DNA from: Desulfatibacillum sp.
GTDB lineage: Bacteria; Desulfobacterota; Desulfobacteria; Desulfobacterales; SpSt-501
DNA: 64,000 bases
Assembly (NCBI GenBank): GCA_020725555.1
Contig: DYEU01000016.1
Coordinates: 124,001-188,000, forward strand
Reading direction: 5' to 3'
Shown: positions 48,964-57,554 of the stretch, piece after piece
Position numbering within the stretch: the first letter of the stretch is position 1
How the letters are laid out: the number at the start of each line of letters is the position of its first letter
Notes under the pieces: generated by a model
What the model saw: only the letters and a program-made list of their open reading frames with translations
Told to the model about the DNA's origin: nothing
Databases searched by the model: none
Program-made: the position numbers and the translations under genes

Positions 48964-50565
48964 ATGCGCGTGCTCCTGATCCACCCCTTCTACCCCATCG
49001 ATGAAACCCCCTCCCCGCCGCTCGGGCTCGCCTACCTCGCCGGCGCGCTCGAGGCCTCGGGGATCGAGGTCCGCGTGCTCGATTTCGTGGTCACCCCCGG
49101 CGGGCAGGACAGGCTGGAGGCGGTGCTGAACGACTTTTCGCCCCGGCTGGTCGGGCTCACGGCGGTCACGATGAACGTGGACCGGGCGCTTTCCCTCGCC
49201 GCGGCGATCAAGCGCCTGGAGCCTTCGATCCTGACCGTGCTCGGCGGCCCGCACGCGAGCTTCTGCGCCGAAGAAACGCTCGCCCTCTGCCCGGCGCTCG
49301 ACGTGGTGGTGCGCGGCGAGGGGGAGGAGACGCTCCGCGAGCTCTGCTTGGCCCTCGAGCGGCGAGGCCCCCTCGGAGGCGTGCGCGGCATCGTCTTCCG
49401 CGAGGGGGGGGGCCTCCAGGCGACCCCCGGCAGGGCCTTGCTCCCCGACCTCGACCGGCTGCCGCCGCCGGCGCGGCACCGGCTGCCCCTGGGGCGCTAC
49501 CGGGCGCTCGGGTTGCCGGTCAGCATGACGACCTCGCGCGGCTGCCCGCACCGCTGCATCTTCTGCGTCGGCCGGCGCATGGTGGGCGCCCGCGTGCGCA
49601 CCCACGGCGTCCGGCGGGTGGTCGACGAGCTCGCCTATCTCGGCTCCCTCGGCTTTCCCCAGGTCAACCTCGCCGACGACTGGTTCACGGCCGACGCCCG
49701 CCGCTGCCACGCGGTCTGCGACGAGATCCTCGCCCGCGGCCTCTCCGTGCGCTGGACCTCCTTCGCCCGCGCCGATTCGGTCTCCGAAGAGCTCCTCGCC
49801 AAGATGAAGGCCGCGGGCTGCACGGCGGTGAGCTTCGGGCTGGAGTCGGCGAACCGGCAGATCCTGCGCACGGTGCGCAAGGGCATCACCCCCGAGCAGG
49901 CGGAGGCCGCGGTCGAGGCCTGCCGGCGGGCGGGGGTCACCGCCATGGCCTCCTTCATCCTCGGGCTGCCGGGGGAGACGCCGGAGACCCTAAAGGAGAC
50001 GCTCGCCTTCGGCGAACGCCTCGCCGCCCGGGGCCTGCAGTACGGCTTCCACCTCCTCGCCCCCTTCCCGGGGACCGAGGTCCGCGAGCGCAGCGCGGCC
50101 CTGGGGCTGCGGATCCTCACCGACGACTGGACGCGCTACGACGCCAACCGCGCCGTGTGCGAAACGCAGGCCGCCCCGGCCGCCCTGCTCGAGGGCATCG
50201 CCCGCGATTGGGAAGAGCGCTTCCGGAGGTATCTCGAAGGGATCGGGCGCAAGCGGCTGGAGGGGCGGGCGACGGATGAGGAGCGCTCGACCCTCGAGAA
50301 CCTGGAGCGCATCGTGCTCCTCTACGAGCTGATGATGGCCGAGGCGGTCGAGCGGGCGGGCCCCGTCGAGGCGGAAGCGGGGGCCGACCCGCTCGCTGGC
50401 CTCGTCGAGCGCGTGGCGCGGATTTCCGGGCAGGACCGCGGGCGGCTCGCCTCCGCCCTGACCGCCGCGGCCGCGAAGGGGGACTTGGCCTGCGTGCGGG
50501 AGGGGCGGAGCGTTCGTTTCCGCTGGCGGGAATTCCTCGCCCCCGCAGGCGGGGGCGGCGGCTAA
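48964..50565 (+). CDS. B12-binding-domain radical SAM protein
   Basis: This 533-residue enzyme of the B12-radical SAM class has an N-terminal Rossmann-like B12-binding domain: VLLIHPFYPIDETPSPPLGLAYLAGALEASG, here split for length, then SILTVLGGPHASF. The B12 His signature DxHxxG is not visible, as in many members of this class. The radical SAM cluster is SRGCPHRCIFCVGRRM (C-x3-C-x2-C). VSFGLESANRQILRTVRKGI and FILGLPGETPETLKETL follow. These enzymes methylate or rearrange lipids, antibiotics or chlorophyll precursors, and the substrate is not predictable. The last 150 residues are charged helices. The ATG is 28 bp downstream of the fhs terminator. It overlaps the convergent HDOD gene by 4 bp. 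Confidence 0.85.
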   Translation: MRVLLIHPFYPIDETPSPPLGLAYLAGALEASGIEVRVLDFVVTPGGQDRLEAVLNDFSPRLVGLTAVTMNVDRALSLAAAIKRLEPSILTVLGGPHASFCAEETLALCPALDVVVRGEGEETLRELCLALERRGPLGGVRGIVFREGGGLQATPGRALLPDLDRLPPPARHRLPLGRYRALGLPVSMTTSRGCPHRCIFCVGRRMVGARVRTHGVRRVVDELAYLGSLGFPQVNLADDWFTADARRCHAVCDEILARGLSVRWTSFARADSVSEELLAKMKAAGCTAVSFGLESANRQILRTVRKGITPEQAEAAVEACRRAGVTAMASFILGLPGETPETLKETLAFGERLAARGLQYGFHLLAPFPGTEVRERSAALGLRILTDDWTRYDANRAVCETQAAPAALLEGIARDWEERFRRYLEGIGRKRLEGRATDEERSTLENLERIVLLYELMMAEAVERAGPVEAEAGADPLAGLVERVARISGQDRGRLASALTAAAAKGDLACVREGRSVRFRWREFLAPAGGGGG

Positions 50566-51401
50566 ATGGCTTCCGCAAACCGCTCGAGCTCGCCGCGCGT
50601 CTGCCGGGCGACCTCTTCCAGGCCCGCGGGGTCGAGCCCCAGGCGCTCGAGGGCCTCGGCGGAGGCCTCGGGCGGGGCCGCACCCCGGGCTTCGGCCTCG
50701 AGCCGCCCGCCGACGGCGTTTGCCACGTGGACGATGTCGCTCACGAGGCAGCTTCCTTCGCAGGACTCCGGCTCGTGGTGCAGCCGGACCGCGCGCACGA
50801 GCTCCGGCGGCAGCGACCAAGCCTCGAGCACCTTCCCCCCGACCGCCGCGTGGTTCACGCCCAGGACGACCGTCTCGGCGACATCGAAGGAGAGCCCCTT
50901 GGCGACCAGGGCCTCGATCCGCCCGAGTTCCTCCCGCACAAAGCGGCCGAGCACGAGCTTGCCCACGTCGTGGAGCAGGGCCGCGGTGAAGACGGCGTCG
51001 CCCCCGGGGATGTCGAGGTGGGCGATGAGGCGGTCGGCGGCGACGGAGACGGCGACCGAGTGGCGCCAGAGCCCCCCGCGGGGAAGGTCGTAGCCGGCAA
51101 GCGGCTCTCTCATCAGCCCGCTCACGCTGAGGGTCATGACGAGGCGGAGCAGCCGCTTCCAGCCCAAAAGCAGCACCGCCTGCCGGACCGAGCCGACGCG
51201 GGCGGGCAGCCCGAAGTAGGCGGAGTTCGTGAGCTTGAGGAGGTCCGCCGTCAGCCCCGGGTCGTAACGCAGGACCTCCTCGATGCGGCGCGTGTCCGCC
51301 GCGGGGTCGGAGAGAAGCGGCAAAAGCCGCGCCGCCGTGGCCGGCATGGCGGGAAGCGACCGGATGCGGCCGACGAGGGCCGCGAGCGTTTTCTCGTCCA
51401 T
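50562..51401 (-). CDS. HDOD-domain protein
   Basis: This 279-residue protein carries an HDOD domain, a signalling relative of HD hydrolases that lacks enzymatic certainty. It starts VGRIRSLPAMPATAARLLPL and has RRIEEVLRYDPGLTADLLKL and TNSAYFGLPARVGSVRQAVL. FTAALLHDVGKLVLGRFV and VNHAAVGGKVLEAWSLPPEL continue the fold. VRAVRLHHEPESCEG completes the pattern. HDOD proteins occur in cyclic-nucleotide and chemosensory signalling. Together with the HD-GYP gene at 8.6 kb it suggests second-messenger signalling in this organism. It is transcribed alone, between the radical SAM gene and the phosphofructokinase operon. Confidence 0.88.
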   Translation of the reverse strand: MDEKTLAALVGRIRSLPAMPATAARLLPLLSDPAADTRRIEEVLRYDPGLTADLLKLTNSAYFGLPARVGSVRQAVLLLGWKRLLRLVMTLSVSGLMREPLAGYDLPRGGLWRHSVAVSVAADRLIAHLDIPGGDAVFTAALLHDVGKLVLGRFVREELGRIEALVAKGLSFDVAETVVLGVNHAAVGGKVLEAWSLPPELVRAVRLHHEPESCEGSCLVSDIVHVANAVGGRLEAEARGAAPPEASAEALERLGLDPAGLEEVARQTRGELERFAEAI

Positions 51402-51498
51402 GGGGACCGGGAACCCTCCGGGGAGGCGGCGCAGCGGGGCTCACCCCCCCTCTTCCGGTCCTCATCGGCCAAAACGGGCCCGGACTTGAGTCCGCCTC

Positions 51499-52602
51499 TC
51501 AGTCGCCGAAGCTGATCCCGAGGTCGCGGGCGGTCTGGACGGTGTCGCCGTCCACGGGGACGGTCTTCATGCGGCGGATCCCGGCGGAGAGGGGCACGTA
51601 GCGCACCTCCGGCGGGTTGAGGGAGACCATGACGCCGCTTTGGCCCGCGGCGAGCGCGCGCACGGCGGCGGCGCCGAAGCGCAGGGCGAGCAACCGGTCG
51701 TTGGCGGTCGGCCGGCCCCCGCGCAGGAGGTGCCCCAGCACCACGGCGCGGGACTCCTTGCCCGTCAGACGCGCAAGCTCCGCGCTGATCTTCTCGCCCA
51801 CACCGCCCAGGCGCTCGGGCCGGCCGGCGGCGGCGGGCTCCTGCAGCGTGAGCCCCCCGCCGCGGGGCCGGGCACCCTCGGCCGCGACGACGATCGAAAA
51901 ACGCCTGCCGCTGCGCTCGCGCGCGGCGATCTTTTCGGCCACGCGCTCGATCGTGTAGGGGATCTCCGGGATGAGGATCGCATCCGCCGAGGCCGCGACC
52001 CCGGCATGGAGCGCGATCCAGCCCGCGTAGCGCCCCATCACCTCGACCACGAGAACCCGCTGGTGGGACTCGGCGGTGGAGTGGAGCCGGTCGATGCACT
52101 CGGTGGCGAACTCGACCGCGGTGTCGAAGCCGAAGGTGACGACCGTCTGGTCGAGGTCGTTGTCGATCGTCTTGGGCACCCCCACGACCCGGAGCCCCTT
52201 GCCGGCGAGGACGTGGGCGATCTCGAGGGAGCCGTCCCCGCCGATCGCGACCAGGGCGTCGAGGCGCTCCTCGCGGAAGCGGGCGACGAGCTCGTCGCTG
52301 CGGTCCCGCTCGACGGTCCCCCCGCCGGGCGCCGGCGTGGGGTAGCGCAGCGGGTTGCCGCGGTTGGTCGTCCCCAGGATGGTCCCCCCCAGATGGGTGA
52401 GGCCGCGCACGGCGTCGCGGTCGAGCGCGACCAGCCCGCCGCGGGGGTCGCTTGCCGGGTCGAGCAGGCCGTTGTAGCCGTCGCGGATGCCGACGCAGCT
52501 CCAGCCCCGGCGGAGCGCGGAAAGCACGACCGCGCGGATGACGGCGTTCAGGCCGGGGGCGTCCCCCCCGCCGGTGGAGACGGCGAGCCTGCGGATGGTC
52601 AT
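51499..52602 (-). CDS. 6-phosphofructokinase (Gly/Lys-type, short)
   Basis: This 367-residue enzyme phosphorylates fructose 6-phosphate in glycolysis. Motifs are STGGGDAPGLNAVIRAVV (residues 9-26), AIGGDGSLEIAH (119-130) and GVPKTIDNDLDQT (141-153, catalytic Asp147). Gly124 (the E. coli Gly104 position) points to ATP, while the Lys of PKTIDND is the residue usually seen in PPi-dependent forms. Such Gly/Lys enzymes form mixed clades that include ATP-dependent members, so the phosphoryl donor needs a test. VMGRYAGWIALHAGVA binds substrate. It is the second gene of the operon, 26 bp after the longer phosphofructokinase gene. Confidence 0.88.
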   Translation of the reverse strand: MTIRRLAVSTGGGDAPGLNAVIRAVVLSALRRGWSCVGIRDGYNGLLDPASDPRGGLVALDRDAVRGLTHLGGTILGTTNRGNPLRYPTPAPGGGTVERDRSDELVARFREERLDALVAIGGDGSLEIAHVLAGKGLRVVGVPKTIDNDLDQTVVTFGFDTAVEFATECIDRLHSTAESHQRVLVVEVMGRYAGWIALHAGVAASADAILIPEIPYTIERVAEKIAARERSGRRFSIVVAAEGARPRGGGLTLQEPAAAGRPERLGGVGEKISAELARLTGKESRAVVLGHLLRGGRPTANDRLLALRFGAAAVRALAAGQSGVMVSLNPPEVRYVPLSAGIRRMKTVPVDGDTVQTARDLGISFGD

Positions 52603-52628
52603 GGGAGGCCTCCTCTGGGTCTGCCGGC

Positions 52629-53918
52629 TCAGCGCATCTCCCGGGGCTGGCCCGTGCTGGTCAGCACACTGCTCCAGACCCAGCTGTCGGGGTCGACCTT
52701 CTTGCGCTCGGAGACGGCGAGCGGGATCGGGACCAGGGTGAAGGTCCGCAGCCAGTAGCCCACCACCAGGTTCGTGTACCCGGCGAGGCCGGCATGCACG
52801 GCGTTCTGGCCGAGCAGCAGGCAGAAGGCCGAGTCGTGGGGGTTCGCCGGGACCCCGCGGATGGCGTAGCTCGGGTCGATGTACTTGAGGTTGATCTCGA
52901 GGCCGCGGCCGCGGAAATGCTCGAGGATGCGGTCGCGCAGGAAGGGGCCGATGTCCATGAGCTTCACGTTGCCCGAGGCGTCGCGCTCGCCGCTGACGCC
53001 GGTGAGCTCCTGGCCGGCCCCCTCGGCCACCACGATCACGGCGTGGCCGCTCTGCGCGAGCCGCTCCTCGAGCGCGCGGAAGAGGGCCTCGAGCCCGAAG
53101 GGCACCTCGGGGATGAGGCAGAAATTGACGTCGCTGCGGGCAAGCGTCGCGAACACGGCGATGAACCCGGATTCCCGGCCCATGAGCTTGACGAGCCCCA
53201 CGCCGTTTCGTGCGCCCTTGGCCTCGCTGTGGGCGGCGTCGATCACGCCCACGGCGCGGGAGACCGCGGTCTCGAAGCCGAAGGAACGCTCGACGTAGGA
53301 GATGTCGTTGTCGATCGTCTTGGGGATCCCGACCACGGCGATCTTCAGGCCCCGGCGGCGGATTTCGCCGGCGATCGCCTGCGCGCCGCGCAGGGTCCCG
53401 TCCCCGCCCACGGTGAAGAGGATGCCGACGTTCATGCGGTCCAGGGTGTCGACCATCTCCTCCACGTCCTGGTGGCCGCGCGAGGAGCCGAGCACGGTGC
53501 CCCCGTACTCGTGAATGCGGCTCACCGCCGCGGGGGTGAGCTCGACCGGGACGTGGCCGTAGCGGTAGCTGAGCCCCTCGTAGCCGTAAGGGAAGCCGAA
53601 GACGGTCTTCACGCCGTAGTTGTGGTAGAGGCTCAGGACCACGGCGCGGATGACGTCGTTCAGGCCGGGGCAGAGCCCGCCGCAGGTGACGATGCCGCAT
53701 TTCAGCTTGGAGGGGTCGAAGTAGATCCGCCCGCGGGGGCCGGCCTTTTCGAAGGCCAGCGGCGCCCCGAAGGTCTCGATCTGGCGGCGGATGTCCTCGG
53801 GCACCGGGCTGAGAACCACCTGGTCCCGTTCGGCGACGAACTGAACGCCCTTCACCGGCGAGTCGATGCGGCAGGCTCCGAGCCGCTCGACCTGCAGGTC
53901 CTCGGGTGTGAGATCCAT
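52629..53918 (-). CDS. 6-phosphofructokinase (long, Gly/Lys-type)
   Basis: This 429-residue phosphofructokinase of the long bacterial/plant-like type has about 70 extra N-terminal residues. The core shows CGIVTCGGLCPGLNDVIRAV (residues 74-93), FTVGGDGTLRGAQ (168-180) and GIPKTIDNDISYVERSFGF (197-215). VKLMGRESGFIAVFATLA is the substrate site. The C-terminus carries LKYIDPSYAIRGVPAN, characteristic of this group (Treponema TP0108-like). Gly174 again suggests ATP use. GGGGAGG lies seven bases from the ATG at 53918; another ATG at 53924 is too close to it. It is the first gene of a two-kinase operon. Confidence 0.88.
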   Translation of the reverse strand: MDLTPEDLQVERLGACRIDSPVKGVQFVAERDQVVLSPVPEDIRRQIETFGAPLAFEKAGPRGRIYFDPSKLKCGIVTCGGLCPGLNDVIRAVVLSLYHNYGVKTVFGFPYGYEGLSYRYGHVPVELTPAAVSRIHEYGGTVLGSSRGHQDVEEMVDTLDRMNVGILFTVGGDGTLRGAQAIAGEIRRRGLKIAVVGIPKTIDNDISYVERSFGFETAVSRAVGVIDAAHSEAKGARNGVGLVKLMGRESGFIAVFATLARSDVNFCLIPEVPFGLEALFRALEERLAQSGHAVIVVAEGAGQELTGVSGERDASGNVKLMDIGPFLRDRILEHFRGRGLEINLKYIDPSYAIRGVPANPHDSAFCLLLGQNAVHAGLAGYTNLVVGYWLRTFTLVPIPLAVSERKKVDPDSWVWSSVLTSTGQPREMR

Positions 53919-54019
53919 CGGCATGCCTCCCCGCGAAACGGCGCTGTCCCCCCCTTCAACCACGGCCTCCCGCAGCCGTCAAGGGAGCCGCGCCGCCACC
54001 CCGGCCGGGGCCGCGGGTC

Positions 54020-54047
54020 TTGACAACCCCGGAGTGCGATTTAACAT
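54020..54047 (+). promoter_or_regulatory. Sigma-70 promoter for the periplasmic protein gene
   Basis: TTGACA (54020-54025) and TAACAT (54042-54047) are 16 bp apart. The transcript would start near 54054, giving a leader of about 90 nt. Confidence 0.65.
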
Positions 54048-54144
54048 CCTGTTATCCATGAGTTATTTTCATACCCCCGCGGCGCCTGGCAACCCACGCG
54101 TCGGGGGGTGCCATGTCCTCGCACCCGGAAAGGAGGGAAAGACC

Positions 54145-54567
54145 ATGAAGCGATGGATGGCCGTGACGAGCGTCATCGCGATCGGGCTCTTCTTCCTGGC
54201 CGCCTCCGCGGCGAGCGCCGCGGACCTGCCGGCCAAGCAAAAAACGGCCCAGGGGATCGAGTTCCTCTCCGGCGGGGTCGGCAAGGACGAGCGCGAAGCG
54301 CTGCAGGCGCAGTTCAAGGGGTTCAACACGCGCCTCGTCTTCGCCGACGGCACGGGGAAGTACCTGGCCGCGGTTGCGGTCCGGATCACCGACGCGAAGG
54401 GCAAAGCCGTGCTCGAGACCACGACCCAGGGCCCCTGGCTCCTTGCGAACCTGCCCGCCGGAGGCTACGAGGTGAAGGCGGCCTACCAGGGCCGGGAGCT
54501 CACGCGCCGCATCCAGGTCGGATCCGAGCCGGTGACGGCCCTCTTCCAGTGGAAGGTTGGGCGCTGA
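54145..54567 (+). CDS. Hypothetical periplasmic protein with carboxypeptidase-regulatory-like fold
   Basis: This is a secreted protein of 140 residues. The signal peptide MKRWMAVTSVIAIGLFFLAA ends in SAASAADLP, with cleavage after the Ala-Ser-Ala run. The mature part has KDEREALQAQFKGFNTRLVF, AVAVRITDAKGKAVLETTTQ and GPWLLANLPAGGYEVKAAYQ. The last two look like one small beta-sandwich of the carboxypeptidase regulatory (CarboxypepD_reg) kind. Such proteins often interact with envelope polymers or metals, and no function is known here. The ribosome-binding site (AGGAGGGAAAGACC) is near-ideal, and both a strong promoter and a terminator frame the gene. High expression is likely. Confidence 0.75.
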   Translation: MKRWMAVTSVIAIGLFFLAASAASAADLPAKQKTAQGIEFLSGGVGKDEREALQAQFKGFNTRLVFADGTGKYLAAVAVRITDAKGKAVLETTTQGPWLLANLPAGGYEVKAAYQGRELTRRIQVGSEPVTALFQWKVGR

Positions 54568-54591
54568 CCGCACCCCCTTCCGCGCCACCCC

Positions 54592-54622
54592 GCAGCCCCG
54601 CCGCAAGGCGGGGCTGCGTGTT
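54592..54622 (+). terminator. Terminator after the periplasmic protein gene
   Basis: GCAGCCCCGCC (54592-54602) pairs with GGCGGGGCTGC (54607-54617) around GCAA, followed by GTGTTTT. It also separates this gene from the convergent DUF6125-type gene. Confidence 0.8.
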
Positions 54623-54639
54623 TTGCGCCGCAGCCGGGG

Positions 54640-55425
54640 TCACGGCTCCCGCAGGGTGAAGCGCCAGGCGCACCACCACGCTTCGGGATGGGGGTCGGGC
54701 GGGCAGCCGAGGCACTCGGTCACGATGCGCTCGTCGATTGCGCGCGCAAAGTAGGTGTACTCGACGAGCCCCGCCGACTTGCAGGGGTAGTCGGGGAGGC
54801 CTTTCCTCTTGCGCGCGGACTGCACGCGGCATTCCTCCATGCGGAAGACGAGCCGATCGGGCCCCTCCTCCTCGAAGGACTGCACGTTGATGCGGGCGTA
54901 GATGCGCCAGGCGAGCGCCTGCTTCAGGCCGGCGAGCCCCGGCCGCTCGGGGAGCCCGAGCAGGCGCTTGATGGACCAGGCCTCGAGCGGCGAAAACTGC
55001 GCCCAGACCGAGTCGTTGCAGCGCTTGGCGTCGTTCATCCCGTGGGCGAACTCGACCGCCTGGAACCAGACCCCGTCGCCGGCGAGCCAGTTCGCGCAGA
55101 GGCCGTCCACGAGCGCATCGAGGGCGTCCTCCTCCATCTCGAGGAGCGGCCGCGGCAGCCCCTGCTCGAGCGGAAAGCCGAGCGTGCGCGCGAGCCGTTG
55201 CAGCTGGATCGCGAGGCTTCGGCTCCAGGCGGCCTCGAGGGCCTCGAGCGCCCGGACCATCCCCAGCTGGTGGCGCACCTCGGTGAACCAAAGCCCGTGG
55301 TGCAGGGCGCTGCGGTGGATCACGTCGAGGAGAAAGCGCACCCGCCCCGCGCGGTCGAGTCCTTCCCCCGGCCGGGATGCGCCTCCGCGCGGCCCGACGC
55401 GGTTGCCGGCATCTTGTTCGTTCAC
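54640..55425 (-). CDS. Cys-rich protein of unknown function (DUF6125-like)
   Basis: I place this 261-residue soluble protein with DUF6125-type proteins with modest confidence. The N-terminal half is helical (FLLDVIHRSALHHGLWFTEV). The C-terminal part holds a pattern of clustered cysteines: RMEECRVQSARKRKGLPDYP, CKSAGLVEYTYFARAIDERI and VTECLGCPPDPHPEAWWCAW. Five cysteines within about 50 residues, with His nearby, suggest a metal or cluster site. The gene follows the metallolyase gene by 36 bp and is the third gene of the minus-strand operon behind the TetR-controlled promoter. So it may take part in the same CoA-ester pathway. It is also near a terminator at its 3' side. Confidence 0.6.
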   Translation of the reverse strand: MNEQDAGNRVGPRGGASRPGEGLDRAGRVRFLLDVIHRSALHHGLWFTEVRHQLGMVRALEALEAAWSRSLAIQLQRLARTLGFPLEQGLPRPLLEMEEDALDALVDGLCANWLAGDGVWFQAVEFAHGMNDAKRCNDSVWAQFSPLEAWSIKRLLGLPERPGLAGLKQALAWRIYARINVQSFEEEGPDRLVFRMEECRVQSARKRKGLPDYPCKSAGLVEYTYFARAIDERIVTECLGCPPDPHPEAWWCAWRFTLREP

Positions 55426-55461
55426 CCTCCCTCTCCTTTCGCGCCTCGCCCCCCGGGCCCT

Positions 55462-56628
55462 TCAGCGGCCCATGCCCGGCGGCAGAACGGCCGTCGCGCT
55501 CCAGTCGGCGGGGAACTTCTGCCCCGGGGATTCGCCCAGTTTTTCCTTGAGCTTCTTCAGCCCGGGCCGGGAAAACTCCGGGTGCCCCGCCTTTTCCGTG
55601 CGGCCGTTCACCACGGCCTCGCTGCGCAGCCGGTGGCCGACCGTGCGCTCCATCTGCCGCCCCAGCCAGAGGACGCGGTCGACGTCGTAGCCGTGCGCGA
55701 TCCCCATCTCGTCGATCTGGACGAGGAGGTCCTCGAGGCAGACGAGCCCCACGTAGCGCGGGTCGCGGTAGTAGTACTCCCCGGTCCCGGGGACGGGGCA
55801 GTCGTCGAGGAAGTTCGCCGGCTGGCCGCCCATGCCGCCGAGGGTGGCCTCGAAATGGGTGATCCCCGCCTGGAGCGCGGCGAGCACCGAGGCCGCGGCC
55901 ACGCGCTTGGTCTCGTGGAAGTGGGCGATGTGGAGGCGGGTGTCGGGCAGCGCATCGAGGATCATCGAGAAGTAGCGGTAGACCTCGGGGGCCGAGGCGC
56001 TGCCGTCGTGGTCGGCGTGCTCGATGTCGGTGGCCCCGATCGAGAGCCAGCGCCGGGTGAACTCGACGGCGTCCTTGAGCTCGGTCGCCCCGGCGATCGG
56101 ACTTCCCCAGATCGTGCTCACCGTGCCGCACATCTGCATCCCGGCGTCGCGGCACTTGCGGGTCGCCCGCTCGGCCTCCTTCCAGTACTGCGGCAGCGTG
56201 CAGCCGGAGTTGGCGAAGTGGTGCTCCTCCTCGGTCGAGACCATCATGAGGCAGCGGTCCGGGCCGATCCCCTTGCGGCGCAGCTCGACGGCGCGGTCCA
56301 CGGCCGCCTCGCGGATGGTCACGGCGGTGATGCAGACGGCGTCGGGGTCGATGCCGCGCTTGCGGCAGCGCTCGCGGAACCGCTCGCCCTTCAGGTGGGC
56401 GAGCACCTCCTCGGCGTCGCGGAACTGCGGCATGAGGTAGGGGTTGCCGAGGTTGGTCACCTCGATGTTCCGGCAGCCGGCGAAGATCATCTCTTCGGCG
56501 TAGAAGATCTTCGCCCGGGTGGAGATGAACTTTTCGATGTGCTGGAACCCGTCGCGGACGGTGATGTCCCCGATCGTCACCTTGCGCGGCATGCGGGGGA
56601 AGATCTTCCAGTAGTCGTACTCGGTCAT
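55462..56628 (-). CDS. DRE-TIM metallolyase (HMG-CoA lyase/pyruvate carboxyltransferase-like)
   Basis: This 388-residue TIM-barrel enzyme of the HMGL-like family carries out metal-assisted aldol-type cleavage or condensation. The metal site and Arg/Asp are visible as TIGDITVRDGFQHIEKF and in RNIEVTNLGNP. The His pair is IAHFHETKRVAA. ITHFEATLGGMGGQPANFLD occupies the position of the HMG-CoA lyase loop GGCPYA. The essential Cys of that loop is Gln here, so it is not a canonical HMG-CoA lyase. A pyruvate- or other acyl-utilising relative is more likely. AAGGAG precedes the ATG. It is in the operon with enoyl-CoA hydratase, which supports a CoA-thioester substrate. Confidence 0.82.
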   Translation of the reverse strand: MTEYDYWKIFPRMPRKVTIGDITVRDGFQHIEKFISTRAKIFYAEEMIFAGCRNIEVTNLGNPYLMPQFRDAEEVLAHLKGERFRERCRKRGIDPDAVCITAVTIREAAVDRAVELRRKGIGPDRCLMMVSTEEEHHFANSGCTLPQYWKEAERATRKCRDAGMQMCGTVSTIWGSPIAGATELKDAVEFTRRWLSIGATDIEHADHDGSASAPEVYRYFSMILDALPDTRLHIAHFHETKRVAAASVLAALQAGITHFEATLGGMGGQPANFLDDCPVPGTGEYYYRDPRYVGLVCLEDLLVQIDEMGIAHGYDVDRVLWLGRQMERTVGHRLRSEAVVNGRTEKAGHPEFSRPGLKKLKEKLGESPGQKFPADWSATAVLPPGMGR

Positions 56629-56664
56629 CGAACGGCTCCTTTCGTCTTGTCGGCTCGGGTACGG

Positions 56665-57447
56665 CTATCGCCCCTTGTAGACGGGTTTGCGCTTCTCGCG
56701 GAAGGCGGCAAGGCCCTCGAGGCGGTCCTCGGTGGGGATGCAGACCCAGTAGGCGTTCGACTCGATCGCCAGGCCCGTGGCGAGATCGGTCTCCAGGCCG
56801 TGGTTGATCGCGTACTTGGCCTGCTCGATCGCGATCGGGCCGGTCTCGCAGATCATGGCGGCCATGGCGCGGCACTCCGCAAGCAGCGCCGCCGGCTCGC
56901 AGACGCGGTTCACGAGCCCGATGGCGAGCGCCTCCTCGGCGTCCACACGCCGTCCGGTGAAGATGAGCTCCTTGGCCTTGCCGCGGCCGACGAGCCGCGG
57001 CAGCCGCTGCGTGCCGCCGGCGCCCGGAATGATGGCCAGCCGCGTCTCCGTCAGCCCCAGGGTCGCGGTGCTCGCGGCGAGACGGATGTCGCAGGCGAGC
57101 GCGAGTTCGGTGCCGCCGCCCAGGGCGACCCCGTTCACGGCGGCGATCACCGGCTTGTTGAGCTGCTCGATGGCGGTGAAGAGATCGCGGATGGTGAAGA
57201 TGTACTCGCGCACCTTCTCGGGCGGAAGGGTCGCGCGCTCCTTGAGATCGGCGCCCGAGCAGAACGCCTTGTCCCCCGCCCCGGTGACGAGGATGACGCG
57301 CAGGTCGCGCCGGAAACGCACCGCCTCGATCTCGCGCCGGAGCGCGTGGAGCAGGGCGAAGTTGAGCGAGTTCATCACCTCCGGCCGGTTGAGGGTGAGC
57401 GTCAGAATCCCCTCGGCCTCCTCGACCCGCAGGACATCCTCTCCCAT
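56665..57447 (-). CDS. Enoyl-CoA hydratase/isomerase (crotonase family)
   Basis: This 260-residue crotonase-fold enzyme hydrates 2-enoyl-CoA. The oxyanion-hole part FCSGADLKERATL and the motif VNGVALGGGTELALACDIRL are present. TETRLAIIPGAGGTQRLPR follows. Both catalytic glutamates, of GGGTE and LTET, are kept 20 residues apart, so it should be a true hydratase. RNA-binding-type (AUH, methylglutaconyl-CoA) members share this form, but crotonyl-CoA is an equally good substrate given the thiolase and 3-hydroxybutyryl-CoA dehydrogenase next door. It is the first gene of the leftward operon, directly behind the operator at 57536. Confidence 0.88.
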   Translation of the reverse strand: MGEDVLRVEEAEGILTLTLNRPEVMNSLNFALLHALRREIEAVRFRRDLRVILVTGAGDKAFCSGADLKERATLPPEKVREYIFTIRDLFTAIEQLNKPVIAAVNGVALGGGTELALACDIRLAASTATLGLTETRLAIIPGAGGTQRLPRLVGRGKAKELIFTGRRVDAEEALAIGLVNRVCEPAALLAECRAMAAMICETGPIAIEQAKYAINHGLETDLATGLAIESNAYWVCIPTEDRLEGLAAFREKRKPVYKGR

Positions 57448-57535
57448 GGCACGCCTCCCCGCGTTGCGCTTTGCGAACGTTGAAGCCCGCTCGTTCCTTG
57501 CTCCGGCAACGCCTCCGCAGAAAGGGATCTTCGGT

Positions 57536-57551
57536 GAGCGAGCGCTCGTTC
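57536..57551. promoter_or_regulatory. TetR operator 1 (leftward promoter)
   Basis: GAGCGAGCGCTCGTTC is a 16-bp palindrome with one mismatch. It overlaps the expected start of leftward transcription. A second site with the same right half lies at 57670. The half-site GCTCGTTC occurs again at 57489-57496. Confidence 0.65.
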
Positions 57552-57554
57552 GGA

